A stretch of DNA of 64,000 bases. It comes from Thiomicrorhabdus sp. Milos-T2. Its GTDB lineage: Bacteria; Pseudomonadota; Gammaproteobacteria; Thiomicrospirales; Thiomicrospiraceae. Below, piece after piece: positions 26,744 through 38,350 of this stretch. The translations under genes were made by a program, and so were the position numbers. Below the pieces are notes generated by a model, which searched no databases, was not told the DNA's origin, and worked only from the letters and a program-made list of their open reading frames with translations. The stretch covers positions 1,566,771 to 1,630,770 of the forward strand of contig NZ_KL370891.1 of NCBI RefSeq assembly GCF_000702325.1. Direction: 5' to 3'. Every line of letters begins with the position of its first letter. Position 1 is the stretch's first letter.

Positions 26744-27805
26744 TTAATTAAACCAAGGACCAAAGCTAAAGTACTGCATTGCGCCAACAACAAATACCCA
26801 AACAATGGTTAATGGAATCAATACTTTCCATCCAAGTCGCATTAGTTGGTCATAACGATAACGCGGGAATGTCGCTCGTAACCACAAAAATACGAATAAT
26901 AAGAATGATACTTTAAATGCCAACCAACCCAATTGCGGAACCCATGCAAACATAGGCTCTAAAAAAGGAATTCCTTCAAAAGGTGATAACCAACCACCTA
27001 AGAACATAATTGAGGTCATGAATGAGATTAAAATCATCATTGCATACTCAGCTAACATGAATACACCAAATGTCATACCAGAGTAATCAACATGAAACCC
27101 TGCCACAATTTCTGCTTCACCTTCTATGACATCAAAAGGGGTACGATTTGTTTCCGCCAGACCAGAGATAAAATACACAAAGAACATAGGTAGCAATGGT
27201 AATAAGTACCAATGAAAGAACCCGCCTTTTTGGCCGTTAACAATTTCAGTTAGATTCATACTTCCAGCAATCATCAATACAGTAACAAGGGCAAAGCCCA
27301 TTGCAATTTCATAAGAAATTTTTTGCGCTGAACCTCGTAAAGCACCTAAAAAAGCATACTTAGAGTTAGATGCCCAACCCGCAATAATCGTTCCGTAAAC
27401 AATAATAGAAGAGACGGCTAAAACGTATAAAACCCCAGCATTAATATCTGATACCAGCATACCTTCAGAAAAAGGAATAACCGCCCAGGCGGCTACAGCA
27501 GGGGCCAAAGCTAAAACCGGTGCAATAATAAATAGGTATTTATTAGATTGCGCTGGGAAAATAACTTCTTTTGTCATTAACTTTAGCGCATCAGCAATAG
27601 GTTGTAATAAACCAAGAGGACCTACTCGGTTAGGTCCCATTCGTACTTGCATAAAGCCAATGACCTTACGCTCAGCGTAAGTTAACCAAGCAACCACTAA
27701 CATAATCGGTAATACAACTGAAACTGCTTGTAAAACAAGCGTGATAACAATTGCTAACCAGTCAAATAAAAAGCCAGATAAAAAGGCTTGTAGTGCATCA
27801 AACAT
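26744..27805 (-). CDS. nuoH: NADH-quinone oxidoreductase subunit H
   Basis: 353 aa, about eight helices. It forms the quinone-entry channel with NuoB and NuoD. Key segments are [20 protein letters not shown] at the start of the E-channel, [20 protein letters not shown] (the acidic loop) and [17 protein letters not shown]. All the charged residues expected in these segments are present. It starts 4 bp after nuoG. Confidence 0.96.
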   Translation of the reverse strand: MFDALQAFLSGFLFDWLAIVITLVLQAVSVVLPIMLVVAWLTYAERKVIGFMQVRMGPNRVGPLGLLQPIADALKLMTKEVIFPAQSNKYLFIIAPVLALAPAVAAWAVIPFSEGMLVSDINAGVLYVLAVSSIIVYGTIIAGWASNSKYAFLGALRGSAQKISYEIAMGFALVTVLMIAGSMNLTEIVNGQKGGFFHWYLLPLLPMFFVYFISGLAETNRTPFDVIEGEAEIVAGFHVDYSGMTFGVFMLAEYAMMILISFMTSIMFLGGWLSPFEGIPFLEPMFAWVPQLGWLAFKVSFLLFVFLWLRATFPRYRYDQLMRLGWKVLIPLTIVWVFVVGAMQYFSFGPWFN

Positions 27806-27809
27806 CTAT

Positions 27810-29918
27810 TTACCCTCTTCCCATTGTTTCAATATTAGCATCTGGAGTCGCCTGTAAAGATGGTGAACGACGTACAATAGCATCTACTTGATAAGGAGAA
27901 ACTAAAGTTGATTCAGAATCATTATTTTTAGATGGCAACTCACAATTTAAATCACTTAAATTCGTTTGCATAATTTGATTATCAAGTACATCAGCCAAAA
28001 CTTCATTTGAGTGAGTGTATTCAAAACCATCAATATTAAACATATTGCCTAATACGCGAATTATTTTCCACGCAGCTTTTGCATCACCTTTGGGTTCAAC
28101 AGACATTTTAAAAGACTGTTTTAGTCCTGTTGCATTAACAAAAGTACCGGCCGTTTCGGCAAATGTAGCAATCGGTAACATTACGTCAGCATAATCACGC
28201 TGGAATTCACTATCAAAAGCGGTTAAATTTACAACAAATTCTGCACTTAACATCGCATTTTTTGCAGCCTCACTATTTGAGCTATCGGCTTCAGGTTCAA
28301 TGTTCATATTGATAAAGGCTTTCATACCATCCTTTAACATCTGAGAACAATTTTTACCTGTCTTTGGTAAAAAGTTAACTAAATGAGCACCGACTTCATT
28401 AGCAGATAAAGGCAATATACTGATTTGAGAATCAGTGGCATCAGCAATAATCGCTGATAACTTTTGAATAACTGTGTAATCAGCGTGGCTTTGCGAAATT
28501 TGACCTAACATAAGACTCGAGTTAGATGAATCAAGTAATGTTTGAGCGATTTGTTTTTGTTCATCTGTTGCATTAATTGCATTTAACCAGGCCTGGTCTA
28601 AGCCTTTTAAATCGTAGGCTGCTTTTGCAATACCTGCTAAATTCAATACCATTCCATCATCATTATGTTGATTTGAAACCTTGTAGTTAAACGTTAAGTC
28701 CATTGGATTAACAACAAAAGCCTTACCACCAGCCTGTATCGCTTTACGAACACGATGATTAAGAATAGGTAACTCTTTACGTAAGTAAGAACCAACCATT
28801 AATACTGCATTTAACTTTTCAACATCCGCCAATTTATGCTTTAAATAAGGGGTATTAAATCCTTGTTGATCTGCGTTGAAATCAACTTGTCGATGTCTAT
28901 AATCTAGGTTTTCAACTCCTAAACCACGAGCTAGTTTTTGCAATAAATGTAATTCTTCAACCGTTGAATTTGCAGACGCTAAAACACCAATATCTTTAGA
29001 TGTTTTAAGTACATTTTGGAGGCCTGAAACAGCAAACGCTAAAGCCGTTTCCCAATCAGTAACTTGCCATTTGCCATTCTCGCGAATCATTGGTTGAGTT
29101 AAGCGGCTTTCACAATTAACCCCTTCATAGGCAAAACGATCTCTATCTGATAACCAAACTTCATTAATTGATTCATTTTCATTAGGAACAACACGTTTTA
29201 CGTCTTGTCCTTTAGTGTGAATGATAATATTTGAGCCTATGCTGTCATGAGCAGCAATTGACTTGTGAGATTTTAATTCCCAAGAACGTGCCGTGTAACG
29301 GAATGGTTTAGATGTAAGAGCGCCTACTGGGCACAAATCAATCATATTTCCAGACATTTCAGATGTAATTGATTTTTCGATGTAAGTACCAATTTCCATC
29401 CATTCACTTCTACCAGTTGCTCCTAACTCCATCATTCCGGCAATTTCTTGGCCAAAACGTACGCAGCGAGTACAGTGAATACAACGAGTCATCTCGGTTT
29501 TAATTAATGAACCGGTTTCTTTGTCACTTACAACACGCTTGCTTTCCGAATAACGGGAAACATCATCCCCATAATCCATAGAAACATCTTGTAATTCACA
29601 CTCACCACCTTGGTCACAAATTGGACAATCCAGAGGATGGTTAATCAACAAAAATTCCATAACTGATTTTTGTGCAGCGATAGCTTTTGCCGACTTAGTA
29701 TGTACCTTCATACCATCAGTAACTGGAGTCGCGCAAGCTGGAAGAGGCTTCCATGCGCCCTCTACTTCTACAAGGCACATACGGCAATTTGCGGCGATAG
29801 AGAGTTTTTTGTGGTAACAAAAACGGGGAATGGAGATTTGAGCATCATCAGCAACATCTATTAACATGTCACCTTCATGAGCTTCAATAACTTGACCGTT
29901 TATTTCAACTTTTACCAT
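27810..29918 (-). CDS. nuoG: NADH-quinone oxidoreductase subunit G
   Basis: 702 aa, shorter than E. coli NuoG (about 900) and similar to the compact form of alphaproteobacteria and mitochondria. The N-terminal [2Fe-2S] domain has CYHKKLSIAANCRMCLVEV, followed by the HPLDCPICDQGGECELQ and CIHCTRCVRFG cluster ligands for N4 and N5. The molybdopterin-oxidoreductase-like C-terminal part lacks cofactor function in this family. It contains one ACCAGGCCTGGT palindrome encoding DQAWL. It starts 51 bp after the nuoF stop codon. Confidence 0.95.
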   Translation of the reverse strand: MVKVEINGQVIEAHEGDMLIDVADDAQISIPRFCYHKKLSIAANCRMCLVEVEGAWKPLPACATPVTDGMKVHTKSAKAIAAQKSVMEFLLINHPLDCPICDQGGECELQDVSMDYGDDVSRYSESKRVVSDKETGSLIKTEMTRCIHCTRCVRFGQEIAGMMELGATGRSEWMEIGTYIEKSITSEMSGNMIDLCPVGALTSKPFRYTARSWELKSHKSIAAHDSIGSNIIIHTKGQDVKRVVPNENESINEVWLSDRDRFAYEGVNCESRLTQPMIRENGKWQVTDWETALAFAVSGLQNVLKTSKDIGVLASANSTVEELHLLQKLARGLGVENLDYRHRQVDFNADQQGFNTPYLKHKLADVEKLNAVLMVGSYLRKELPILNHRVRKAIQAGGKAFVVNPMDLTFNYKVSNQHNDDGMVLNLAGIAKAAYDLKGLDQAWLNAINATDEQKQIAQTLLDSSNSSLMLGQISQSHADYTVIQKLSAIIADATDSQISILPLSANEVGAHLVNFLPKTGKNCSQMLKDGMKAFINMNIEPEADSSNSEAAKNAMLSAEFVVNLTAFDSEFQRDYADVMLPIATFAETAGTFVNATGLKQSFKMSVEPKGDAKAAWKIIRVLGNMFNIDGFEYTHSNEVLADVLDNQIMQTNLSDLNCELPSKNNDSESTLVSPYQVDAIVRRSPSLQATPDANIETMGRG
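28586..28597. repeat. Iterated palindrome ACCAGGCCTGGT (in nuoG)
   Basis: Exact copy in coding sequence, read as DQAWL. Confidence 0.95.
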
Positions 29919-29969
29919 AATTATTAACCTAAAATTTCTTACGTATTTACCGGCACCTAATCAAAACGA

Positions 29970-31250
29970 TTAAGTACGATCGAAAATACTACATCCATGC
30001 TCAATGTAGTGTTGGAATTCGTGCTCATAGTGCTCTAATGCACTGGTTAACGCAATTGTTGCCGCATCACCTAAACCACAGATAACATTACCCATAATTT
30101 TTCCTGATACATCCTTAAGGGCATCGATGTCTTCTGGACGTCCTTTACCCTCAACAATGCGTGTTAATACACGATAAAGCCAACCCGTACCCTCTCGACA
30201 AGGGGTACATTGGCCACAAGATTCATCCCAATAGAAATGGCTCAAGTTTTGCATAGTTTTAACCATGTCAGTTTGATCATCCATAATAATGACCGAACCA
30301 GCACCTAAGAAAGAACCTGCTTTAGCAATTGAATCATAATCCATATTCATTGCCATTGCTTTTTCAGCAGGAATAATGGCTGTTGATGCACCACCAGGAA
30401 TGACCGCTTTGAATTCGCGTCCTTTCCATATTCCACCTGCTAATTCAAGAAGATCTTTAAATGGGGTCCCCATTCTAACTTCAAAGTTACCAGGCGCATT
30501 AACATGCCCTGATACTGAATAACATTTTGTTCCACCGGCGTTTTCAACACCAAGATCATTAAACCAATCACCACCTTTAGCCAAAATCATAGGAATTGAG
30601 GCTAAGGTTTCAGTATTATTGATTGTAGTTGGCTTACCATACAAACCATAACTTGCTGGAAATGGTGGTTTGAAACGTGGCTGACCTTTTTTACCTTCAA
30701 TAGACTCAATTAAGGCTGTCTCTTCACCACAAATATAAGCACCCGCACCCAAGTGGGTATAAAGATCAAAATCCCAGCCTGTGCCTAAGATATCTTTACC
30801 TAACAAGCCCGCTTCTCGAGCTTGATTAATTGCGTTATCAAAACGCTTATAAGGTTCCCAGAACTCACCACGAATATAGTTATAACCTGCTGAAGCACCA
30901 ATAACATAGGCTGCGATTGCCATACCTTCTACTAAGGCATGTGGGTTATAACGTAAAATATCACGATCTTTAAATGTACCTGGCTCGCCTTCATCGGAAT
31001 TACATACAATATATTTTTGTCCCGGTGCAAAGCGGTTCATGAAACTCCACTTCAACCCTGTAGGAAAACCAGCTCCACCACGCCCTCTAATATTAGAAGT
31101 CTTTACTTCTTCAATAATTTCGTTTGGTTCAATTTCACCAGCTACGACTTTCTTCCATACTTCGTATCCACCATTGGCGATATAAACATCAATATCCCAA
31201 GAATTTTCTAGGTGATTTAAACGGAAACAGTTTTCATTTAATGCGACCAT
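29970..31250 (-). CDS. nuoF: NADH-quinone oxidoreductase subunit F
   Basis: 426 aa. NADH- and FMN-binding subunit. The glycine-rich NADH/FMN site [29 protein letters not shown] and the N3 [4Fe-4S] ligands [12 protein letters not shown] plus the distal Cys in [10 protein letters not shown] are all present. It starts directly after the nuoE stop codon with no gap and forms the electron-input module with NuoE and NuoG. Confidence 0.96.
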   Translation of the reverse strand: MVALNENCFRLNHLENSWDIDVYIANGGYEVWKKVVAGEIEPNEIIEEVKTSNIRGRGGAGFPTGLKWSFMNRFAPGQKYIVCNSDEGEPGTFKDRDILRYNPHALVEGMAIAAYVIGASAGYNYIRGEFWEPYKRFDNAINQAREAGLLGKDILGTGWDFDLYTHLGAGAYICGEETALIESIEGKKGQPRFKPPFPASYGLYGKPTTINNTETLASIPMILAKGGDWFNDLGVENAGGTKCYSVSGHVNAPGNFEVRMGTPFKDLLELAGGIWKGREFKAVIPGGASTAIIPAEKAMAMNMDYDSIAKAGSFLGAGSVIIMDDQTDMVKTMQNLSHFYWDESCGQCTPCREGTGWLYRVLTRIVEGKGRPEDIDALKDVSGKIMGNVICGLGDAATIALTSALEHYEHEFQHYIEHGCSIFDRT

Positions 31251-31757
31251 TTATTTCTCCCACTCAGTTAACAGCAAGTCAATTGCTTGGGGTGTTAGAT
31301 TCTCATGATAATCTTTGCCAACCTGCATCATTGGAGCACCACCACAAGCACCTAAACACTCAACCATTTTGATTGAAAAACGCCCATCTTTAGTTGTTTC
31401 ACCTGGTTTTATTCCCAGCTTACTCTCTAAATGGGCCAGAATTTCATCACGACCTCTAAGCATGCAAGAAATACTATTACAAATGCAAAGCTTGATTTCT
31501 CCAACTGGAGCATGCTCATAGTTACCGTAAAAGGTCGCTACTTCATAGACTTCCATTGGGGTAATTTCTAAATAATGTGCAATTTGGTCCATTAGGTCAT
31601 TGGTTAGATAACCATTATGACACTCTTGAACAATACGTAATGCGGGCATTACCGCTGACTTTTTTTGGTCTGCCGGATAGTTTGCAATCCACTTGTCAAT
31701 ACGGGACTTAACATCACCCTGTATAAAATTAGTTGTATCTGTCATTACCGAACTCAT
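31251..31757 (-). CDS. nuoE: NADH-quinone oxidoreductase subunit E
   Basis: 168 aa, thioredoxin-like [2Fe-2S] subunit (cluster N1a). Ligands are in LCICNSISC and [11 protein letters not shown]. The N-terminal helical region is typical ([20 protein letters not shown]). It overlaps the nuoD stop by 4 bp, and nuoF begins at the next base after its own stop codon. Confidence 0.95.
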   Translation of the reverse strand: MSSVMTDTTNFIQGDVKSRIDKWIANYPADQKKSAVMPALRIVQECHNGYLTNDLMDQIAHYLEITPMEVYEVATFYGNYEHAPVGEIKLCICNSISCMLRGRDEILAHLESKLGIKPGETTKDGRFSIKMVECLGACGGAPMMQVGKDYHENLTPQAIDLLLTEWEK

Positions 31758-33007
31758 CGATCCACCTCTCCGAATACAATATCTTGGGTACCTATGATTG
31801 AAACTACATCAGCAATCATATGACCTTTAACCATTTCATCTAATGAAGCAAGGTGGGGGAATCCTGGTGCTCTAACTTTCATACGATAAGGCTTATTGGC
31901 TCCATCAGAAACCATATAAATACCAAATTCACCTTTAGGATGCTCAACCGCTGAATAAACCTCATTTTCAGGTACCGTATACCCTTCGGTGTAGAGTTTA
32001 AAGTGATGTATTAACGCTTCCATATTCGATTTAGCATCTTCACGTGAAGGAGGCGCAACCTTATTATCAGATGACATCACTTCACCAGGATTGGCCTTAA
32101 GCCAATCAACACATTGCTTAATAATTTTGTTTGATTCACGCATTTCTGCAACACGAACCAAGTAGCGATCATAACAATCGCCTGTTGCACCAACAGGTAT
32201 ATCAAATTTCATTTTGTCATACACTTCGTATGGTTGTTTTTTACGTAAATCCCACTCAATACCTGAACCACGAAGCATTGGACCGGTAAAACCTAACTGT
32301 AAAGCTCTTTCAGGAGAAACAATACCAATATCCACAGTACGTTGTTTCCAGATACGATTATCTGTTAGAAGGGTTTCATACTCATCAATATAGCCAGGGA
32401 AACGCTCGGTAAAAGCTTCAATAAAATCAAGCAACGAACCTTCACGGGTTTCATTTAATTTATCGAGTTTTTTGCCAGAGTTCCATTTGGAAGCTTCATA
32501 TTTGGCCATCGTATCTGGTAGGTCACGATATACGCCACCTGGACGATAGTAAGTCGCGTGCATACGGGCACCAGACACGGCTTCATAGCAATCCATTAGG
32601 TCTTCTCGTTCGCGGAAGGCATAGAGGAATACGGTCATAGCTCCGATATCTAAAGCATGCGCCCCAAGCCACATCAAATGGTTCAGTACGCGAGTAATTT
32701 CATCAAACATTACACGAATATACTGAGCACGTTCTGGAACGTCTACGTCTAACATTTTTTCAATCGCCATAACATAAGCATGCTCATTAGCCATCATAGA
32801 AACATAATCAAGACGGTCCATATAACCAATAGACTGGTTATAGGGTTTAAATTCAGCTAGTTTTTCAGTACCACGATGCAATAGTCCAATATGAGGATCA
32901 GAACGAACAATCGTCTCACCATCCAGCTCTAAAACTAGACGTAGCACTCCATGCGCTGACGGATGCTGAGGACCAAAGTTAAGAGTATAGTTACGAATTT
33001 CAGACAT
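31754..33007 (-). CDS. nuoD: NADH-quinone oxidoreductase subunit D
   Basis: 417 aa, the 49-kDa-type subunit that lines the quinone site with NuoB. The start [22 protein letters not shown] includes the conserved histidine loop, and [22 protein letters not shown] and [15 protein letters not shown] are landmarks. It is encoded separately from nuoC, unlike the fused E. coli protein. It starts 12 bp after nuoC. Confidence 0.96.
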   Translation of the reverse strand: MSEIRNYTLNFGPQHPSAHGVLRLVLELDGETIVRSDPHIGLLHRGTEKLAEFKPYNQSIGYMDRLDYVSMMANEHAYVMAIEKMLDVDVPERAQYIRVMFDEITRVLNHLMWLGAHALDIGAMTVFLYAFREREDLMDCYEAVSGARMHATYYRPGGVYRDLPDTMAKYEASKWNSGKKLDKLNETREGSLLDFIEAFTERFPGYIDEYETLLTDNRIWKQRTVDIGIVSPERALQLGFTGPMLRGSGIEWDLRKKQPYEVYDKMKFDIPVGATGDCYDRYLVRVAEMRESNKIIKQCVDWLKANPGEVMSSDNKVAPPSREDAKSNMEALIHHFKLYTEGYTVPENEVYSAVEHPKGEFGIYMVSDGANKPYRMKVRAPGFPHLASLDEMVKGHMIADVVSIIGTQDIVFGEVDR

Positions 33008-33019
33008 TTTTATTCCTAA

Positions 33020-33691
33020 TTACACGTTGCTAGGCGATTGCTTACGAATCACACGAGGTACATTTACTCTATTTTCTATAGAGACAGGTTCGTAAATAAC
33101 ACGACCTTTATCTGCGTCGTAGCGCATTTCAACATTTCCAACCAGCGGAAAGTCTTTTCGAAGAGGATGCCCAACAAAACCATAATCAGTAAGAATTCTT
33201 CGTAAATCTGGATGCCCTTTAAATAAGATACCAAATAAGTCAAAGGCTTCACGTTCAAACCAATTTGCTACACTCCAAATATCCATAACACTATCTACTG
33301 TAGGCATTTGAGTCGTTTCTGGATATACCTTGACACGAATTCTTTGGTTATTTGAGACAGAAAGAAGGTGGTAAACGACTGCAAAACGCCTTTCCATTGA
33401 ATCGGCTTCTGAAGAATCATCTTCAGCAAAATCAAACACTCCTCGGCTAAAACCACTGTTAACCGCTGTCATCGTTTCCCAATTTGCTTGGCCATAATCT
33501 AAATAATCAACACCACAAAGATCAATAAGCTGTTCAAAACCTAACCCATCTCGTAAATGTTTAAGAGCATTAAAAGCATTGCTAGGGGCAACTTCAATTG
33601 TTAACTCATCTAATGCGATATTAGAAGAAACAACAGAATCACCTAGCTCTTTATTAACATTGCTTTGTAAATCTAATACTGACTGTTTCAT
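33020..33691 (-). CDS. nuoC: NADH-quinone oxidoreductase subunit C
   Basis: 223 aa, the 30-kDa subunit. The signature [22 protein letters not shown] is present with [10 protein letters not shown] downstream. The middle of the protein carries a stretch with an acidic insertion ([16 protein letters not shown]), which looks like a loop extension. It is a peripheral-arm scaffold subunit, 24 bp after nuoB. Confidence 0.95.
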   Translation of the reverse strand: MKQSVLDLQSNVNKELGDSVVSSNIALDELTIEVAPSNAFNALKHLRDGLGFEQLIDLCGVDYLDYGQANWETMTAVNSGFSRGVFDFAEDDSSEADSMERRFAVVYHLLSVSNNQRIRVKVYPETTQMPTVDSVMDIWSVANWFEREAFDLFGILFKGHPDLRRILTDYGFVGHPLRKDFPLVGNVEMRYDADKGRVIYEPVSIENRVNVPRVIRKQSPSNV

Positions 33692-33715
33692 AGTAATGTC
33701 TACTTTCTTTAATTC

Positions 33716-34192
33716 TTATCGAGCAATGGTATTGGTACGTTTAATTTTGTTCTGTAACTGAACAATACCGTACAACAAAGCTTCTGCCGTTGGAGGACAT
33801 CCTGGAACATAAACATCAACAGGGACAATTCGGTCACATCCTCGTACTACGGAATATGAGTAGTGGTAATAACCACCGCCATTTGCACAAGACCCCATTG
33901 AAATAACCCAGCGTGGTTCAGCCATTTGGTCATAAACCTTTCTCAAGGCGGGTGCCATTTTGTTAACCAATGTTCCAGCCACAACCATTACATCTGATTG
34001 TCGAGGACTCGGTCTAAATATAATTCCAAAACGATCTAAATCATATCTAGATGCACCTGCATGCATCATTTCTACTGCACAGCAAGCTAAACCAAACGTC
34101 ATTGGCCACAGAGACCCTGTTCGCGCCCAGTTGATTAACTTATCCGCAGAAGTGGTTACAACCCCTTCTTTTAAAACGCCTTCTACTCCCAT
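33716..34192 (-). CDS. nuoB: NADH-quinone oxidoreductase subunit B
   Basis: 158 aa from the ATG at 34192, chosen because AAGGAG lies 9 bases before it and [10 protein letters not shown] is the family-typical N-terminus; an in-frame upstream ATG at 34213 is less likely. It carries terminal cluster N2: [26 protein letters not shown] and [11 protein letters not shown] supply the four cysteines. It overlaps the end of nuoA by 10 bp. Confidence 0.95.
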   Translation of the reverse strand: MGVEGVLKEGVVTTSADKLINWARTGSLWPMTFGLACCAVEMMHAGASRYDLDRFGIIFRPSPRQSDVMVVAGTLVNKMAPALRKVYDQMAEPRWVISMGSCANGGGYYHYSYSVVRGCDRIVPVDVYVPGCPPTAEALLYGIVQLQNKIKRTNTIAR

Positions 34193-34539
34193 TCCAGCGC
34201 TCCTTTTTTCCATTCGTAAATAAACCCAACAACCAATAAAGATAAAAACACACCCATGGCTAATAAACCAAAAGTACCAACTTCATCTAAAACAATCGCC
34301 CACGGGAATAAAAATGCAATTTCTAAGTCAAAAATAATAAATAAAATCGCTACAAGATAAAAACGTACATCAAACTTCATACGAGCATCTTCAAAAGCCT
34401 CAAAACCACACTCATAAGGTGAGTTCTTTTCTGCATCTGGCTTTTGCGGACCTAATAGATATCCGATTAATATTGGACCTACCCCAAAAAGGGCTCCTAG
34501 CACGATAAATACTAAGACAGGAAGATAATTTTCTAGCAT
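34183..34539 (-). CDS. nuoA: NADH-quinone oxidoreductase subunit A
   Basis: 118 aa, three helices. First gene of the operon. The long cytoplasmic loop [25 protein letters not shown] is the conserved family block, with the next helix [15 protein letters not shown] containing the conserved acidic pair. It starts about 60 bp after tRNA-Leu on the same strand, so the tRNA and nuo genes may share a transcript. Confidence 0.95.
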   Translation of the reverse strand: MLENYLPVLVFIVLGALFGVGPILIGYLLGPQKPDAEKNSPYECGFEAFEDARMKFDVRFYLVAILFIIFDLEIAFLFPWAIVLDEVGTFGLLAMGVFLSLLVVGFIYEWKKGALEWE

Positions 34540-34599
34540 GGGTTTTAGACCTCGTCTAGGTTTAATTCGCTATCACATCAATGCAATAGCATAAAAATA

Positions 34600-34684
34600 T
34601 GGTGCCGATGGCCGGAGTCGAACCGGCACAGCTTGCGCCACTACCCCCTCAAGGTAGCGTGTCTACCAATTTCACCACATCGGC
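34600..34684 (-). tRNA. tRNA-Leu (GAG)
   Basis: 85 nt, class II tRNA with a long variable arm and encoded CCA. The sequence starts GCCGATGTGGTGAAATTGG and the anticodon loop is CTTGAGG within the CGCTACC...GGTAG stem, giving anticodon GAG. The acceptor GCCGATG pairs with CATCGGC. It lies between secG and nuoA, a conserved gammaproteobacterial location. Confidence 0.95.
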
Positions 34685-34694
34685 AGTAAACTTT

Positions 34695-35012
34695 TTATTC
34701 AGGGACAACTGGCGCTTTATTGTCTTTTTCAACTTTAACCTGTTCTACAGGTGTCTGGGTAACACTTTGGTAACCCTTAGCTTGCTGACTGCCTATATAA
34801 GCTAGAACCAAGCTTGTAATAAAAAAGATTGTTGCTACTACAGCCGTCATTCTTGATAGAAAAGTAGCTGAACCACCACTACCAAATACAGACTGTGAGG
34901 AACCACCACCAAAGTTAGCCCCTGCATCTGCTCCTTTTCCGTGCTGCACTAAAACAAGTGCAATAAGAATAAGAGCAATAATTAAATGTATTGTTAATAC
35001 AATTCCAAACAT
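34695..35012 (-). CDS. secG: Preprotein translocase subunit SecG
   Basis: 105 aa with two membrane helices (about residues 3-23 and 52-72). The conserved loop [28 protein letters not shown] is complete in the central part, and a charged C-terminal tail follows. It is the accessory subunit of SecYEG. It begins 2 bp after the tpiA stop codon, so the two are translationally coupled; tRNA-Leu follows. Confidence 0.93.
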   Translation of the reverse strand: MFGIVLTIHLIIALILIALVLVQHGKGADAGANFGGGSSQSVFGSGGSATFLSRMTAVVATIFFITSLVLAYIGSQQAKGYQSVTQTPVEQVKVEKDNKAPVVPE

Positions 35013-35014
35013 GT

Positions 35015-35770
35015 TTAACCCGCCGCTTTACAAATTGCGATGAAATCGTCTGCATCTAATGATGCACCACCAATTAATCCACCGTCGATGTCTGCTTGAC
35101 CAAATAACTCTTTAGCGTTACCTGGTTTTACACTTCCACCATATTGAATAATTACTTTATCTGCAACAGCAGAATTTAACGCAGCTAACTTGCCGCGAAT
35201 AAAAGCATGAACTTCTTGAGCTTGTGCAGGAGAAGCAGTAACACCAGTACCGATAGCCCAAACAGGCTCATATGCGATAACAATTTGTGCAAACGCATCG
35301 ATTCCCACTAAATTTATAACGGCATCTAATTGAGTTGCAATAACCCCTTCCATAACACCCGATTCACGCTCTTCCAGTGTTTCACCAACACACAGAATAG
35401 GTGTAACATTGGCTTCTAAAGCAACTTTAACTTTCTGCGCAATCTCAGAATCTGTTTCACCGTAAATAGCTCTGCGTTCTGAATGACCTAAAATCACATA
35501 ATCACAAGCAAAATCTTTTAACATCTCAACAGAATTTTCACCGGTATAAGCGCCTTGAATAGGCTCAACAGCCATATTCTGTGCTCCTAACGCTATCCCT
35601 GCACCTGAAAGTACTCGTTGAGTGTAGTCAATATAAACTGCAGGTGGACAAACAGCGACATCTACATTTTCAAGTTGGTCAGCTTTAGCATTTAGCCCTG
35701 TTACCAAGCTCAAAATAGACGCTTTTGAACCATGCATTTTCCAGTTCCCTGCGACAAATGGCTTTCTCAT
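35015..35770 (-). CDS. tpiA: Triosephosphate isomerase
   Basis: 251 aa, normal length. N-terminal GNWKMHGSK with the active-site Asn-Lys, GHSERR with the catalytic His, the catalytic Glu loop [10 protein letters not shown] with flexible loop 6, and GGSVKPGNA phosphate-binding. Interconverts dihydroxyacetone phosphate and glyceraldehyde 3-phosphate. It is encoded between glmM and secG in the classic gammaproteobacterial order. Confidence 0.97.
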   Translation of the reverse strand: MRKPFVAGNWKMHGSKASILSLVTGLNAKADQLENVDVAVCPPAVYIDYTQRVLSGAGIALGAQNMAVEPIQGAYTGENSVEMLKDFACDYVILGHSERRAIYGETDSEIAQKVKVALEANVTPILCVGETLEERESGVMEGVIATQLDAVINLVGIDAFAQIVIAYEPVWAIGTGVTASPAQAQEVHAFIRGKLAALNSAVADKVIIQYGGSVKPGNAKELFGQADIDGGLIGGASLDADDFIAICKAAG

Positions 35771-35838
35771 TTACTAATCTCCAACACAAAAGTTTTACAA
35801 TATTAGCTTTTTCTTTTACTAAAAACAATATTGCATTT

Positions 35839-37176
35839 TTATGAAATTTCTGATTCCACTACATTAATTAATTCATTTGCTAACAATTCAACTAACTCTG
35901 CATCAGCACCTTCAACCATAACTCTTATTAACGGCTCAGTACCGGAAGCTCTTACCAATACTCGACCTTGGTTGCCAAGGCGTTGTTCTGCTTGAGTTAT
36001 TGCATTAATCAGCACTGATGACGCCATAATCTTCTGTGCATCATCAACTCGTTTATTCTTTAAAATTTGTGGATAAAAAGACACTTCACTCGTCAATTCG
36101 GCCAATGATTTCCCAGTAGTAATTAATGCCGATAAAACTTGTAATGATGCAACAATTCCATCTCCCGTTGAAATTTTATTTAAACATAAAACATGACCCG
36201 ATGGCTCTGCGCCAAAATTCAAATCATCCTCTACAAGTTTTTGCATAACATAGCGATCACCGACCTGTGACCGGTGAAAATCAATACCTTTTTCTTTAAG
36301 TGCGTTTTCAACACCAAGGTTACTCATTACCGTTCCAACAACACCTTTAACCATTAACCCTGAATGCATTGCTAATATATAAAGAATTAGATCACCGTCA
36401 ACAACCTTGCCATACTCATCCACCATTACGACTCGGTCGCCGTCACCATCATAGGCAATACCCAAGTTTGCTTTTTGTTTTAACACTTCTTTTTGCAAAC
36501 TTTCTACATGCGTGGCTCCGCATTCATCATTAATATTGATTCCGTTAGGCTCAACCCCAATCGTAAACACTTCGGCGCCTAATTCTTCAAACACATGAGG
36601 AGCAATATGATAGGTTGCACCATTTGAACAATCTAAAACAATTTTAAACCCATCAAGCTTAATCTGCGGGTCATAAGTACTCTTACAAAACTCAATATAT
36701 CGTCCAGCAGCATCATCTATACGCCTTGCTTTTCCAAGTAACTCAGAAGGCACTACTTCTATCTCTTCTTCAAAAGCCGCTTCAACTTCTAATTCTATTT
36801 CATCACTAATCTTTTTACCCTGCGATGAAAAAAACTTAATTCCATTATCATGATGAGGATTATGAGACGCACTAATAACAATACCGGCATCAGCATGAAA
36901 AGTTTGCGCAAGGTAAGCAACTGCTGGCGTTGGCATCGGCCCTAATAACATCACATCAATACCTGCTGCAATAAATCCGGCTTCTAAAGCAGATTCAAAC
37001 ATGTAACCTGATATTCTGGTATCTTTACCAATCATTACCTTAGACTCACCACGAGCCTTCATCACCTTGCCTGTTGCCCAACCCAACTTAAGAATTTGAT
37101 CAGGACGAATCATGCCTGACCCTACTCGGTTACGTATTCCATCTGTTCCAAAATACTTCTTCTTTACGTCTTCCAT
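35839..37176 (-). CDS. glmM: Phosphoglucosamine mutase
   Basis: 445 aa. Converts glucosamine 6-phosphate to glucosamine 1-phosphate for UDP-GlcNAc, peptidoglycan and LPS synthesis. The start [14 protein letters not shown], active-site serine loop [19 protein letters not shown], metal loop [11 protein letters not shown], sugar loop GAEPSGHVL and phosphate loop [13 protein letters not shown] are all present. It lies 56 bp after folP. Confidence 0.97.
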   Translation of the reverse strand: MEDVKKKYFGTDGIRNRVGSGMIRPDQILKLGWATGKVMKARGESKVMIGKDTRISGYMFESALEAGFIAAGIDVMLLGPMPTPAVAYLAQTFHADAGIVISASHNPHHDNGIKFFSSQGKKISDEIELEVEAAFEEEIEVVPSELLGKARRIDDAAGRYIEFCKSTYDPQIKLDGFKIVLDCSNGATYHIAPHVFEELGAEVFTIGVEPNGININDECGATHVESLQKEVLKQKANLGIAYDGDGDRVVMVDEYGKVVDGDLILYILAMHSGLMVKGVVGTVMSNLGVENALKEKGIDFHRSQVGDRYVMQKLVEDDLNFGAEPSGHVLCLNKISTGDGIVASLQVLSALITTGKSLAELTSEVSFYPQILKNKRVDDAQKIMASSVLINAITQAEQRLGNQGRVLVRASGTEPLIRVMVEGADAELVELLANELINVVESEIS

Positions 37177-37232
37177 TAAAACCTTCTAACTTAAGTACTA
37201 GCAATCAAATCTTTTCAATAAAAGCTGGCCTG

Positions 37233-38072
37233 CTATGCATTCAAATGACTGATAACTTTAAAAGAATCCACTGTAGGTCCAACATCGTGCACTCTAACAA
37301 TTTCAGCGCCTTTAATTCCAGCTAAAATCGCTGCCGCTACACTACCATGCAAACGACCGCTCATATCTACGCCACCTAAGATTTCACCAATCATTCGTTT
37401 ACGCGAAACGCCAGCTAAAATTGGGTAACCTAAATTTACAAATTCAGACATCTCTACAAACAGCCGTTCATTATGCTCTAAAGTCTTACCAAATCCAAAT
37501 CCGGGGTCTAATATTATCCTGTTTTTTTCTATACCAGCCTTTTCACAAGCTTCTACTCTTTGCAATAAAAAAGACCTTACTTCATCAATCACATCATCAT
37601 ATGAAGGAGCAACCTGCATATTGGCTGGCTCGCCCTTTTTATGCATTAAACAGACACTAACGCCCGCTTGAGCAACACATTCAACTGCACCCTCAGACTG
37701 TAAAGCATTAACATCATTAACAATACTAGCTCCTGCCTGAATGGACTCATACATAACTTGTGTTTTATAAGTATCGATTGAGATAGGGACATCAAATCGT
37801 TGAGTCACCCACTCAATAACTGGCAACACTCTATTCAACTCAACATCTAAAGAAACTATGGCTGCACCAGGCCTGGTAGATTCACCACCAACATCTATTA
37901 TATCAACCCCTTCTTCAATCATGTTTACAACTCTTACTTCCATGAGCTTTTGAGAGATAAATAACCCTCCGTCAGAGAATGAATCGGGAGTCACATTTAA
38001 TATCCCCATCACCAAAGGAGTACCAGGCCTGGTTAAATGTTTTGTTTGTAATTCTTTTTTTAAATCAAACAT
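37233..38072 (-). CDS. folP: Dihydropteroate synthase
   Basis: 279 aa TIM barrel. It condenses p-aminobenzoate with the pterin pyrophosphate in folate synthesis. Motifs are GILNVTPDSFSDGG, DVGGESTRPGA, NDVNAL, DPGFGFGK and GVSRKRMIG. Two ACCAGGCCTGGT palindromes fall in this gene, both read in the frame ACC-AGG-CCT-GGT as TRPG: one in the conserved substrate-binding ESTRPGA and one near the N-terminus (LTRPGTP). A terminator-like hairpin and MITE copy separate it from ftsH. Confidence 0.96.
   Translation of the reverse strand: MFDLKKELQTKHLTRPGTPLVMGILNVTPDSFSDGGLFISQKLMEVRVVNMIEEGVDIIDVGGESTRPGAAIVSLDVELNRVLPVIEWVTQRFDVPISIDTYKTQVMYESIQAGASIVNDVNALQSEGAVECVAQAGVSVCLMHKKGEPANMQVAPSYDDVIDEVRSFLLQRVEACEKAGIEKNRIILDPGFGFGKTLEHNERLFVEMSEFVNLGYPILAGVSRKRMIGEILGGVDMSGRLHGSVAAAILAGIKGAEIVRVHDVGPTVDSFKVISHLNA
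37866..37877. repeat. Iterated palindrome ACCAGGCCTGGT (in folP, 1)
   Basis: Exact copy that encodes the conserved TRPG of the pterin-site loop. Confidence 0.95.
38022..38033. repeat. Iterated palindrome ACCAGGCCTGGT (in folP, 2)
   Basis: Exact copy near the folP start, also read as TRPG, only 145 bp from the previous copy. Confidence 0.95.
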
Positions 38073-38140
38073 TGAGGCACACTCTTTTTAAAAAAATATA
38101 TAAAATCATATAAATAACTAATTATGAGATTATCTTATCC

Positions 38141-38165
38141 AAAAAAAAACCCCGAAATTCGGGGT
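38141..38165 (-). terminator. Terminator-type hairpin between ftsH and folP
   Basis: ACCCCGA/TCGGGGT stem with loop of three (38149-38165). On the minus strand it is followed by a run of T, so it would stop transcripts coming from ftsH before folP. Confidence 0.8.
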
Positions 38166-38179
38166 TTCATTTATTAATA

Positions 38180-38338
38180 GAGACCTTTTCACGAGAGTAT
38201 GCACGAATAAAAATGGTTAAAATTCACCCGATTTTTGTTGAAAAACTTGCGAATAGCTAGCTATTCCCTGCGTTTTCCGCCGCAATCAGGCAAATTTTTC
38301 CTCATTTTTCTTTCGCACCTATCTCATGCAAAGGTCTC
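38180..38338. repeat. MITE-like element, copy with TAATA target duplication
   Basis: 159 bp. Ends GAGACCTTTTCACGAGA and the inverted TCTCATGCAAAGGTCTC; flanked by the direct repeat TAATA (38175-38179 and 38339-38343). Central palindrome AATAGCTAGCTATT at 38252-38265. Orientation is opposite to the copy at 40524. Inserted between ftsH and folP. Confidence 0.92.
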
Positions 38339-38350
38339 TAATAAATAATT

